NCBI GenBank assembly: GCA_900548135.1
Contig: URJC01000025.1
Location: 1 to 15,670, forward strand
DNA from: an uncultured Odoribacter sp.
Lineage (GTDB): Bacteria > Bacteroidota > Bacteroidia > Bacteroidales > Marinifilaceae
DNA length: 15,670 nt
Direction: 5' to 3'
Position 1 is the first letter of the stretch, and every line of letters starts with the position of its first letter. A model generated the notes under the pieces. It did no database searches, had not been told where the DNA came from, and worked only from the letters and a program-made list of their open reading frames with translations. The position numbers were made by a program, and so were the translations under genes. Of the stretch, positions 1-7,869 are shown in pieces.

Positions 1-617
1 GCTAACCGGGAAATAGACGCAGCAACAGCCACTGAAATGGCTAAGATCTTTTTAGAAGTAGTAGTTGCTCCATCATTCTCTAAAGAAGCTTTGGAAATTC
101 TTACGAAAAAGAAAAATATCCGCCTGTTACAACTACCCCATATCAGTACGAAAGGAATCTCAGCCAGTAAAGCAAAAACAGTATTAGGAGGTTTACTAAT
201 TCAAGATTTGGATACCTTGCTACTAAATGAAGATGAATTGAAGGTTGTGACTAAACGCCAGCCAACAGAAACAGAAATGCGGGATTTGATGTTCGCTTGG
301 AAAGTGGTAAAGCATGCTAAATCCAATGGTATTGCTATAGCCAAAGATCTTTGCACCACAGGAGTAGGTCCAGGACAAGTAAGCCGAATCTGGGCTCTTG
401 AAAATGCAATTCGTCAGGGTGGAAAGCGTATTCCGGGAAGTGTAATGGCATCTGATGCTTTTTTCCCTTTTTCTGATTGTGTTGAAGCCGCACATCATGC
501 CGGTATTACAGCTATTATTCAACCCGGTGGTTCCGTCAGGGATCAGGAATCTATTGAAGCTGCCGATAATACGGTATAGCCATGATTTTTACGGGAATGA
601 GACATTTCAAACATTAA
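1..617 (+). CDS. purH: Bifunctional AICAR transformylase/IMP cyclohydrolase PurH, C-terminal part, frameshifted near its 3' end
   Basis: PurH catalyses the last two steps of IMP synthesis: formyl transfer to AICAR, then ring closure. Only the C-terminal part of the transformylase domain is visible, about 205 residues of a family that is usually 500-530. The frame is open from base 1 and begins [17 protein letters not shown]. The family's [16 protein letters not shown] and [12 protein letters not shown] stretches are intact. The original frame stops early at TAG 577-579. Reading base 576 again (a -1 shift) gives [13 protein letters not shown] and TAA at 615-617. This matches the conserved PurH C-terminus, which in E. 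coli ends in IAMIFTDMRHFRH. I therefore treat 1-617 as one gene that lacks one base near 570-577. Taken literally, the protein loses its last 13 residues. mreB starts 28 bases after the restored stop, so the two may share a transcript. Identity is secure; whether the break is real is not known. Confidence 0.93.
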
Positions 618-645
618 GTCCTACACATTAACATTTATTTATAAA

Positions 646-1668
646 ATGGGATTATTTTCGTTTTTGACACAAGATATAGCTGTCGACTTGGGGACAGCCA
701 ATACAATCATTATTTGCAATGATAAGATGGTAGTCAATGAACCATCTATCGTTGCAATTGACCGGAAAACTGAAAAAGTGATTGCTATTGGTGAGAAAGC
801 CAGGCAAATGCAGGGCAAAACTCACGATAATATTAAAACGATCCGTCCGTTGCGTGACGGTGTGATCGCTGACTTCAATGCAGCCGAGCAAATGTTGCGG
901 GGGATGATTAAGCTTGCAAGTGTAAACAGTAAGTTCTTCTCTCCTTCCTTACGGATTGTAATTTGTATTCCTTCCGGCAGTACGGAGGTGGAAGTACGTG
1001 CTGTACGCGATTCTTCAGAACATGCCGGAGGAAGGGATGTATATATGATTTATGAACCCATGGCTGCTGCTTTGGGTATTGGTCTGGATGTTGAAGCCCC
1101 GGAAGGAAATATGATTGTGGACATAGGTGGAGGTACAACTGAGATTGCCGTAATTTCTTTAGGTGGTATAGTTAGCAACAAATCTATACGTATTGCCGGG
1201 GACGATTTGACTGATGATATTCAGGAATATATGCGTCACCAACATAATATCCGTATCGGAGAACGTACAGCCGAACAAATTAAAATTCATGTAGGATCTG
1301 CCTTGTCTGAACTGGACGAACCGCCTGCAGATTTTATTGTACAAGGTCCTAATCAGATGACTTCATTGCCAGTTGAGGTTCCGGTATCTTATCAGGAAAT
1401 TGCACACTGTCTCGAAAAATCAATATCAAAGATAGAAATTGCTATTCTTGGGGCACTTGAACAAACTCCTCCAGAATTGTATGCCGATATTGTCAATAAA
1501 GGTATTTATCTGGCGGGGGGCGGTGCTTTACTGCGTGGTCTGGATAAACGTCTCACTGATAAACTCAATATTCCTTTCCATATTGCTGAAGATCCGTTGA
1601 GAGCTGTAGCACGTGGTACAGGAATAGCATTGAAAAATGTAGATAAATTCTCATTCCTGATCAGATAA
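646..1668 (+). CDS. mreB: Rod shape-determining actin homologue MreB
   Basis: MreB is an ATP-binding actin-like protein that forms membrane-associated filaments and directs lateral wall synthesis. The 340-residue product has the normal length. Actin-fold motifs are present in order: phosphate-1 loop DLGTANT at residues 14-20, phosphate-2 loop VDIGGGTTEIA at 158-168, and adenosine loop LAGGGALLRGL at 289-299. The N-terminus MGLFSFLTQD is short and hydrophobic, as expected for a membrane-touching MreB end. The ATG at 646 sits directly before the conserved N-terminus. The gene lies between purH and mreC, and mreC starts 13 bases after the stop. No convincing promoter of its own is visible in 618-645, so read-through from purH is likely. 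Confidence 0.97.
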   Translation: MGLFSFLTQDIAVDLGTANTIIICNDKMVVNEPSIVAIDRKTEKVIAIGEKARQMQGKTHDNIKTIRPLRDGVIADFNAAEQMLRGMIKLASVNSKFFSPSLRIVICIPSGSTEVEVRAVRDSSEHAGGRDVYMIYEPMAAALGIGLDVEAPEGNMIVDIGGGTTEIAVISLGGIVSNKSIRIAGDDLTDDIQEYMRHQHNIRIGERTAEQIKIHVGSALSELDEPPADFIVQGPNQMTSLPVEVPVSYQEIAHCLEKSISKIEIAILGALEQTPPELYADIVNKGIYLAGGGALLRGLDKRLTDKLNIPFHIAEDPLRAVARGTGIALKNVDKFSFLIR

Positions 1669-1681
1669 AATTTTCCGGACT

Positions 1682-2505
1682 GTGAAAGAAATTATAAAAC
1701 TGATATTAAAATATCATTTTACTATAATTTTTATATTGCTGGAAGTAATCTCCTTTTCTCTGATAGTTTTGCACAATAACTATCAGAGAACTGTGTTTTC
1801 AGGATATACAGCTTCCTTTTTTGGGACAATTTCTTCTATAGTAACTACAGTTGATGATTATTTTTACCTGAAAGTTACTAACGACAAACTAGTTGCAGAA
1901 AATACTGAATTAAAAAACAAAATAGAAGAATTAACCGGGAAATACAAACAGATACTTTATGGCAAGGCATAGATTCTATATCTACAGATTATATCTATAA
2001 AACAGCTGAGATCATTAATTCAAGTTTTAATAAAACCAAGAATTATATTACCATTAATAAAGGTACTCTGGAAGGAATAAATTCTGAAATGGCTGTATGT
2101 TCCGGAGACGGAGTGATCGGAATTGTAGAAAGAGTAAGCAGGCATTACGCCAAAGTACTTCCTTTGATTAACGCAAATCTTCGGGTGTCTGCTAAAATTA
2201 AGAAAAACGGCTATTACGGTTCCTTGCAATGGGACGGGAATGATTACCGTTATTCTTTTTTGAATGATATTCCTTTCCATGTTAATGCAGAGGTTGGAGA
2301 CACAATCGTTACTTCAGGTTTCTCAAGTATTTTTCCAGAAGGTAAACTGATTGGTTTTGTTGAATCAGTAAACAAGGAGACTGCTAATTTTTTAACAATT
2401 AAAGTAAAACTTGCAACTGATTTCAAAAAGATATCTGATGTATATGTAATTGCGAACACAAGAAAACAAGAACAACAACAGTTAGAAGACAATAGTTATG
2501 AGTAA
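1682..2505 (+). pseudogene. mreC: Rod shape-determining protein MreC, interrupted by a -1 frameshift
   Basis: MreC is a bitopic periplasmic scaffold that links MreB and MreD to the PBP2-RodA synthase. The first frame starts at GTG 1682. It encodes a short cytoplasmic end, one membrane helix (about residues 8-31) and a coiled coil with a regular heptad (KLVAENTELKNKIEEL), then stops at TAG 1970-1972 after 96 residues. The rest of MreC lies in the -1 frame. Reading base 1969 again gives IDSISTDYIYKTAEII, then NYITINKGTLEGI and the family's beta-domain to TAA 2503-2505. The restored protein would have 274 residues, normal for this phylum. The first ATG in the second frame (2089) lies inside the conserved domain, so a separate fragment starting there would miss about 40 residues. 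It may be a real mutation, a sequence error or recoding; see the findings. The 3' end overlaps mreD by 8 bases. Confidence 0.9.
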
Positions 2506-3007
2506 CCTGAAGTTTATAATGCATTTGTTTATATTACTGTTGCTACAGTTGACCATATTGGACAATATACAGCTTCACTCCTACATATACATCAATGTAT
2601 ATATATTAGCCATTTATATTTTACCTTACCGTTTGCAGAAAGCGACTATCTTACTATTTGGTTTTTTTCTGGGATTGTTCGTTGATTTAGCCAATCATAC
2701 GATGGGAATTCATGCTGCTGCCACAACCTTGGTTGCGTATATACGTCCCCGTTTACTCATGTTGACTTCCAACCGGGAGCAGATTGATGACATCCAGGGA
2801 AAACAAAAGATCAGTGATTGGGGATGGTTTTTCAAATATGTATTGATTTCAACAACCATTTTCAATGTTGTTTTAATTATCTGTGAAACTTTCAGTTTTG
2901 ACAATTTTCTGATTACTTTATTGCGAATTTTGTGTAGTACGTTGGCCTCTATTTTCTTCATCATGCTTTATTATTTTATAGCTCTGAAGAAAAAACAAAA
3001 TCAATAG
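2498..3007 (+). CDS. mreD: Rod shape-determining membrane protein MreD
   Basis: MreD is a small multi-pass membrane protein that works with MreC in the elongation complex. The 169-residue product is strongly hydrophobic, with about five or six membrane segments. It carries the MreD-like stretch GLFVDLANHTMGIHAAA near residues 59-75, and a charged loop (about 95-107) separates the two halves. The ATG at 2498 lies inside the last codons of mreC (ATGAGTAA), which suggests translational coupling. MreD sequences diverge quickly, so the call rests on length, hydrophobic pattern, the GLxxD...GxHA motif and position after mreC. The stop TAG is followed at once by a hairpin. Confidence 0.92.
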   Translation: MSNLKFIMHLFILLLLQLTILDNIQLHSYIYINVYILAIYILPYRLQKATILLFGFFLGLFVDLANHTMGIHAAATTLVAYIRPRLLMLTSNREQIDDIQGKQKISDWGWFFKYVLISTTIFNVVLIICETFSFDNFLITLLRILCSTLASIFFIMLYYFIALKKKQNQ

Positions 3008-3061
3008 AGCCGGAATGTCAGGATATGTAACCTGGTATGATCCGGTTTTCCGGCTTTTTTA
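3008..3061 (+). terminator. Branched hairpin with T-tract between mreD and mrdA
   Basis: AGCCGGAA at 3008-3015 is the exact reverse complement of TTCCGGCT at 3048-3055, and five more T follow. Inside the loop, CAGG (3019-3022) can pair with CCTG (3031-3034). A second, competing hairpin CCGG-TTTT-CCGG (3042-3053) shares the right arm of the long stem and also runs into the T-tract. The shape fits an intrinsic terminator or attenuator. It lies inside a gene cluster that is normally co-expressed, so partial termination is the more likely role. No new promoter is evident before mrdA. Confidence 0.6.
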
Positions 3062-3079
3062 GGCTTCAAATTTTTGGTT

Positions 3080-4951
3080 ATGAATAAATATACACATCGG
3101 AAAACGGTTATATCGGCAATTATCATCTGTGTATGTAGTATCTATATCCTTCGCTTATTTTATATGCAAGTATTGGATGACTCATTTCAGATGAAAGCCA
3201 TGCTGAATTCTCAGCGTGTAGTCATTCAGTATCCTGCCAGAGGCTTGGTATATGACCGGAATCACAAGCTGTTAGTCGAAAATCAACCAGCTTATGACCT
3301 GATGGTCATCCCCCGTCAAGTGAAAGCCTTTGATACTTTAGAACTCATTTCTGTTTTAGGGATAGAAAAAGAGACATTAGTTAAAAATATGGCCCGATGC
3401 CGTACATATTCTCCTTTTAAAGCTTCCATTCTGATTTCCCAAATTACCGCCAATAAATATGCTGTATTACAGGAAAAACTTTACAAATATCCAGGTTTTT
3501 TCATGCAAACCCGAACCCTGCGGAAATACAATGTTTCTCACTCAGCAGATGTATTCGGATATATCGGAGAAGTTAGTCAGGCACAAATAGACCGGGATAG
3601 CAGCTATGCTCCGGGAGATTATATTGGAATCAACGGATTGGAGAAAACTTATGAGAATGTATTAAGAGGCAGGAAAGGGGAAAAAATCCTATTGGTTGAT
3701 AACTTCAACCGTGTTAAAGGTTCATATAAAAATGGTGAACATGACAAACCAGCTGTTGTGGGACATGATTTGACAACCACCTTGGATATTGATTTACAAG
3801 AATATGCTTACCAACTGATGCGCAATAAGAAAGGAAGCATTGTTGCCATAGAACCATCAACCGGAGAAATTTTAGTTAAAGTGTCAAGTCCGGGTTATGA
3901 CCCTCAACTGATGATTGGTTTAGAACGGGGAAAGAATTACAAAAAATTACGGGAAGATCCGAATGAACCTTTACTTGACCGGGCTGTAGGGGGTGCTTAT
4001 CCTCCCGGTTCAACCTTTAAAACCATCCAGGCACTCTATGGATTAAAAGAAAAAGTCATCACGCCTGAATCCCGGTTTGAATGTATAGGGCCAGCCCGGA
4101 CTCCAATCGGAGGCATCCGGATGGGATGTCATAACCATGTTTCCCCCCTGGATCTAAGAGGAGGTATTCAGCATTCCTGTAATCCTTATTTTGTCAATGT
4201 ATGGCGAAGGATATTAGAGAACAACAAGTATCCGAATGTTCGGACCGCTTACGGGGCTTGGAGAGAATTTGTCTGTTCATTTGGACTGGGTTCACAAATT
4301 TGCCCGGACTTTACGAATGAGAAAAGCGGATTAGTTCCCACGCAGACATTGTATGACAATAGATATAGAACAAAAGATTGGCGGTGGAGTTTTATCATGT
4401 CTTTATCTATCGGCCAGGGAGAATTAACGCTGACTCCTCTGCAAATTGCTAATATGGCTTGTGTTATTGCAAACCGGGGTTACTATATGACTCCTCACAT
4501 CGTACGTCCTATAGAAGGACAAAACAACGAGGTGACCAAACACACCGTGGATTGTAGCCGTGAAAATTTTGAAGTCGTTATTGACGGAATGACACAGGCC
4601 GCCAGTTTGGGAACAGCACGTGGCGCAGCCATAGATTCTATGGTGATCTGTGGAAAAACCGGGACAGCCCAAAATAATGGCCATGACCACTCTATCTTTA
4701 TGGCATTTGCGCCCCGCGAAAATCCACGGATAGTGATTGCCATTTATGTGGAAAACGGAGGTTTTGGAGCAGAAGCAGCTGTGCCTATCGGAGGACTGAT
4801 TATGGAAAAATACCTGAAAGGTAACATTTCTGCACGAAAGAAAGCAGTAGAACAAAGAATGTTTGATTTAAATTTAATTAAGTCCCCGATTACACCAGTA
4901 AAAGTATTGAAACTGAATACAGATGAGGTAAGACTTAATGAGGAAGATTAA
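3080..4951 (+). CDS. mrdA: Penicillin-binding protein 2, elongation-specific peptidoglycan transpeptidase
   Basis: PBP2 is the monofunctional class B transpeptidase that cross-links lateral-wall peptidoglycan with RodA. I chose ATG 3080 (623 residues, MNKYTHRKTV) over a TTG two codons upstream because it is the stronger start codon. A single N-terminal membrane anchor spans about residues 10-31. The dimerisation/pedestal domain follows, with YPARGLVYDRN at 51-61 and YIGINGLEKTYE at 181-192. The penicillin-binding domain has the active-site motif STFK at 311-314, SCN at 366-368 and KTGT at 526-529, so all three catalytic motifs are intact. rodA starts 11 bases downstream, the usual pairing of transpeptidase and polymerase. 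Length and motifs are normal. Confidence 0.96.
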   Translation: MNKYTHRKTVISAIIICVCSIYILRLFYMQVLDDSFQMKAMLNSQRVVIQYPARGLVYDRNHKLLVENQPAYDLMVIPRQVKAFDTLELISVLGIEKETLVKNMARCRTYSPFKASILISQITANKYAVLQEKLYKYPGFFMQTRTLRKYNVSHSADVFGYIGEVSQAQIDRDSSYAPGDYIGINGLEKTYENVLRGRKGEKILLVDNFNRVKGSYKNGEHDKPAVVGHDLTTTLDIDLQEYAYQLMRNKKGSIVAIEPSTGEILVKVSSPGYDPQLMIGLERGKNYKKLREDPNEPLLDRAVGGAYPPGSTFKTIQALYGLKEKVITPESRFECIGPARTPIGGIRMGCHNHVSPLDLRGGIQHSCNPYFVNVWRRILENNKYPNVRTAYGAWREFVCSFGLGSQICPDFTNEKSGLVPTQTLYDNRYRTKDWRWSFIMSLSIGQGELTLTPLQIANMACVIANRGYYMTPHIVRPIEGQNNEVTKHTVDCSRENFEVVIDGMTQAASLGTARGAAIDSMVICGKTGTAQNNGHDHSIFMAFAPRENPRIVIAIYVENGGFGAEAAVPIGGLIMEKYLKGNISARKKAVEQRMFDLNLIKSPITPVKVLKLNTDEVRLNEED

Positions 4952-4962
4952 TTGCTGAGATT

Positions 4963-6384
4963 ATGAACAGGCAAGCTGAATTACTGAAAAATATAGACTG
5001 GTTGTCCATATTTTTATATACTCTTTTAGTTTTTATGGGATGGCTCAATATATATGCTGCGGTATATGATGACAACCATAATAGTATTCTGGATATTACC
5101 CAAAGATACGGTAAACAGTTAATGTGGATTGGTGCAGCCTTTATCTTAGGCTTTTTTATCATGCTCACAGACAGTAAATTTTTTACTGCATTTTCTTTTG
5201 TCATTTACATTTTGACGATGTGTTTATTAGCAGCAGTCCCTGTATTTGGTGTAGAATCACATGGAGCAAAATCCTGGTTTGAGCTTGGAGGAATCCGAAT
5301 TCAGCCGGCAGAGTTCGGAAAATTTGCAACTTGTCTGGCAGTTGCCAATGTGATGAGCCGACATGGATTCAAGATTATGCGTTTTACAAGCCTGGCTTTG
5401 GTATTCGTGTTATTAGCGATTCCGGCTGGTCTGATCATGTTACAGCCAGATACTGGTTCTGCCTTGGTTTACAGTTCATTTATACTGGTCATGTATCGGG
5501 AAGGTTTGCATGGTTCATTGTTATTGCTTTGTTTTATTGCCATAGCAATCTTCATTTTCACCTTGATTTACCCTCCAATTACGGTGGTCTCCCTGATTAT
5601 TGGAGGCTCTTTGATTGCTTTCCTGTATTACCGGCAAAATAAACAGGAATTCTACCGGATTATTATTTTTATCGTATCTTGTTTCCTATTTTTATTATTC
5701 TTGAAATGGTTACTGGAACTGCCAGTCAAAAATGAACGTCTGCTACTATATTCTTACCTGTTAACTTGTCTGGTTGGCATATATTTTATTTACAAGCGTA
5801 AAATGAAACATATCATGCTGATCTTATTGGCTTCGTGGTTGTGTTTGGGGGCTAGTGTCGGAGTGGATTATGCTTTTGACAAACTACCTGTCCACCAAAA
5901 AGACCGTATCAACAACCTGTTAGGAATAGAAACAGACTTAAACGGTGCAGGCTATAACGTAAATCAGTCAAAAATTGCTATTGGTTCAGGAGGATTGACA
6001 GGAAAAGGTTTTTTACAGGGTACTCAAACCAAATACAATTTTGTTCCTGAACAAAGTACTGACTTTATCTTTTGCACTGTCGGCGAAGAATGGGGATTTA
6101 TAGGAACAACAACGGTAATTGCACTATTAATGATCTTTATTCTACGGATTGTTTACCTGGCAGAGAGACAACGTTCTGATTTTTCGCGTATATATGGTTA
6201 TGGGGTAGCCAGTATTCTCTTTTTTCATGTAGCCATCAACATTGGTATGACGATAGGAATGGCTCCCGTTATTGGAATCCCTTTGCCGTTTTTTAGTTAT
6301 GGAGGTTCTTCCCTTTGGGCCTTTACCATCCTCATTTTTATATTTCTGCGTTTAGACTCTAACCGGTTACAAGTATTTAGTTAA
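4963..6384 (+). CDS. rodA: SEDS peptidoglycan glycosyltransferase RodA
   Basis: RodA polymerises lipid II into glycan strands and works as a complex with PBP2. The 473-residue product is a polytopic membrane protein with SEDS signatures: GAKSWFELGGIRIQPAEFGK at residues 101-120, QPDTGSAL at 161-168, VPEQSTDFIF at 361-370 (its Asp367 is the expected essential residue) and PFFSYGGSSLW at 442-452. It is about 100 residues longer than many RodA proteins. The extra length lies around residues 185-300 and reads as additional hydrophobic segments joined by short basic loops, before the conserved ...AGYNVNQSKIAIGSGG stretch. It is the last gene of the mre/mrd cluster, and a hairpin follows its stop. 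Confidence 0.96.
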   Translation: MNRQAELLKNIDWLSIFLYTLLVFMGWLNIYAAVYDDNHNSILDITQRYGKQLMWIGAAFILGFFIMLTDSKFFTAFSFVIYILTMCLLAAVPVFGVESHGAKSWFELGGIRIQPAEFGKFATCLAVANVMSRHGFKIMRFTSLALVFVLLAIPAGLIMLQPDTGSALVYSSFILVMYREGLHGSLLLLCFIAIAIFIFTLIYPPITVVSLIIGGSLIAFLYYRQNKQEFYRIIIFIVSCFLFLLFLKWLLELPVKNERLLLYSYLLTCLVGIYFIYKRKMKHIMLILLASWLCLGASVGVDYAFDKLPVHQKDRINNLLGIETDLNGAGYNVNQSKIAIGSGGLTGKGFLQGTQTKYNFVPEQSTDFIFCTVGEEWGFIGTTTVIALLMIFILRIVYLAERQRSDFSRIYGYGVASILFFHVAINIGMTIGMAPVIGIPLPFFSYGGSSLWAFTILIFIFLRLDSNRLQVFS

Positions 6385-6401
6385 AGGAAAAATATAACTT
6401 T

Positions 6402-6443
6402 GTTTCTGTTGCAAAAAGAAATAACTCTTTTCTGCTCAGAAAC
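6402..6443 (+). other. Imperfect hairpin just downstream of rodA
   Basis: GTTTCTG (6402-6408) is the exact reverse complement of CAGAAAC (6437-6443). Further in, GC pairs with GC (6411-6412 with 6434-6435) and AAAAGA (6414-6419) with TCTTTT (6426-6431), leaving a six-base loop and small internal bulges. There is no T-tract directly after the stem, so it is not a textbook terminator. It could stabilise the 3' end of the rodA message or be part of a hutI leader. The 187-base gap (6385-6571) holds no other gene that I can support. Confidence 0.4.
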
Positions 6444-6534
6444 GGAGCCAATTCCTCATAAGATAAAAATTTTCCTACTATTTCTCAAACGTTTTAAATA
6501 TATCTTAAAATCTGCTTTTCTACTTTTTTTTTAA

Positions 6535-6542
6535 TATTTTCG
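6535..6542 (+). promoter_or_regulatory. Candidate -7 box upstream of hutI
   Basis: TATTTTCG matches the Bacteroidetes -7 consensus TAnnTTTG with one mismatch. It would start transcription about 25 bases before the hutI ATG. It follows a T-rich tract, and no clear -33 TTTG is seen. A perfect TAACTTTG also occurs at 6395-6402, just after rodA, and would give a leader of about 165 bases. Neither can be chosen from sequence alone. Confidence 0.25.
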
Positions 6543-6571
6543 TCTCAGAATAAACTATAAAACCGGAATTT

Positions 6572-7825
6572 ATGAAAACATTAATCTTAAATATAAAACA
6601 ACTGGTACAAGTTGAAGAAACTCCCCGTTCATGGGTTGCCGGAAAAGAAATGTCCCAACTGGGAATTATTCCGAATGCCTACCTGCTTGTAGATGATGAT
6701 AAAATAGCCGGGTTTGGACGAATGGAGGATTTAGATATGGAATCTATCTATGCAGGTGGAGAAATAGTAAAAGAAATTGATGCAACGGGACGTTTAGTAA
6801 TGCCTTCTTATTGTGATTCTCATACCCATCTGGTTTATGCCGGAAGCCGTGAAATAGAATACATCGACAAAATTCGCGGATTATCCTACGAAGAAATTGC
6901 CAAACGAGGCGGCGGAATATTAAATTCTGCTGAACGAATCCGAAAAGCATCAGAAGAAGAGTTATTTGAAGCGGCCTATGATCGTATACAAGAAATTGCC
7001 GGTTTCGGTACCGGTGCAGTGGAAATTAAAAGCGGCTATGGCTTAGACACCGGAAGCGAATTAAAAATGCTACGTGTGATACGCCGTCTCAAAGAAGAAA
7101 CACCTTTATTGATAAAAGCAACCTTTCTAGGGGCACATGCAGTACCAGCTGAATACAAGGGCCGCCAAACAGAATATGTAAACATGATTATCAATGAAAT
7201 GATTCCTTTGGTTGCCAGTGAAGAACTGGCAGACTACATTGATGTATTCTGCGACAAAGGATTCTTTACAGTAGAAGACACAGACCGTATGCTTAATGCT
7301 GGTATGAAGTACGGTATGCGCGCAAAGATACATGCAAACGAACTAGACTATTCAGGAGGTGTGCAAGTTGGAGTTAAATACGATGCCCTATCGGTTGATC
7401 ATCTGGAATACATTGGGAAAGATGAAATTCAATGTTTGTTGGAAAGCGAAACGATGCCTACCGTTTTACCAGGAGCTGCTTTCTTTCTGAATATGCCCTG
7501 CTCGCCAGTACGTGAAATGATTGATGCCGGTCTGCCTGTCGCTTTAGCCTCCGATTATAATCCAGGCTCCTCTCCTTCCGGTAATATGAAATTTATCATG
7601 TCGTTAGGATGTATTAATTATAAGATGTTGCCTGAAGAAGTCATTCATGCTACAACTATAAATTCCGCTTATGCAATGGGAGTTCAGGAAGAAGCCGGAA
7701 GTATTGCAGTCGGAAAATTAGCTAACTTTTATATAACCCAGCCAATTCCTGGAATTGAGTATCTCCCTTATGCTTATACTACGGATATCATAGAAGCTAT
7801 ATTCTTAAAAGGAGAACAGTATTAA
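6572..7825 (+). CDS. hutI: Imidazolonepropionase (histidine degradation)
   Basis: HutI hydrolyses 4-imidazolone-5-propionate to N-formimino-L-glutamate, the third step of histidine breakdown, in the cytoplasm. The 417-residue product is a metal-dependent amidohydrolase of normal length. Visible metal and active-site residues are His84 and His86 in CDSHTHLVYAG, His254 in AKIHANELD, His277 in SVDHLEY and Asp328 in ALASDYNPGS. The substrate-loop stretch KRGGGILNSAERIR (111-124) and EIKSGYGLDTGSE (151-163) are typical of HutI. ftcD follows after 44 bases and would take its product directly. hutH and hutU, needed for the first two steps, are not in this window. Confidence 0.97.
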   Translation: MKTLILNIKQLVQVEETPRSWVAGKEMSQLGIIPNAYLLVDDDKIAGFGRMEDLDMESIYAGGEIVKEIDATGRLVMPSYCDSHTHLVYAGSREIEYIDKIRGLSYEEIAKRGGGILNSAERIRKASEEELFEAAYDRIQEIAGFGTGAVEIKSGYGLDTGSELKMLRVIRRLKEETPLLIKATFLGAHAVPAEYKGRQTEYVNMIINEMIPLVASEELADYIDVFCDKGFFTVEDTDRMLNAGMKYGMRAKIHANELDYSGGVQVGVKYDALSVDHLEYIGKDEIQCLLESETMPTVLPGAAFFLNMPCSPVREMIDAGLPVALASDYNPGSSPSGNMKFIMSLGCINYKMLPEEVIHATTINSAYAMGVQEEAGSIAVGKLANFYITQPIPGIEYLPYAYTTDIIEAIFLKGEQY

Positions 7826-7869
7826 AAAGATGATTTCAAACCAATAATATGATATAAAAAGATATTTTT

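Noticed and set aside
577..1972. TAG read as a sense codon (recoded stop) in purH and mreC
   Set aside because: Simple read-through keeps the original frame, but in both genes the conserved sequence continues in the -1 frame. bioC, mreD and the ATPase also end normally on TAG.
2461..2490. CAA/GAA-rich stretch at the mreC 3' end as a tandem repeat
   Set aside because: It is only a short Gln/Glu-rich tail (KQEQQQLED), common at MreC ends, and shows no regular repeat unit.
2089..2505. A separate small gene starting at ATG 2089
   Set aside because: The same frame upstream of this ATG codes for conserved MreC residues (NYITINKG), so it is the second part of mreC and not an independent gene.
3074..3079. 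TTG start two codons upstream for PBP2
   Set aside because: ATG 3080 is the stronger start codon and gives a normal N-terminus; nothing favours the TTG.
4424..4855. 143-residue minus-strand ORF inside mrdA
   Set aside because: It is cysteine- and histidine-rich with no domain pattern and lies fully inside the conserved PBP2 transpeptidase domain, so it is a shadow frame.
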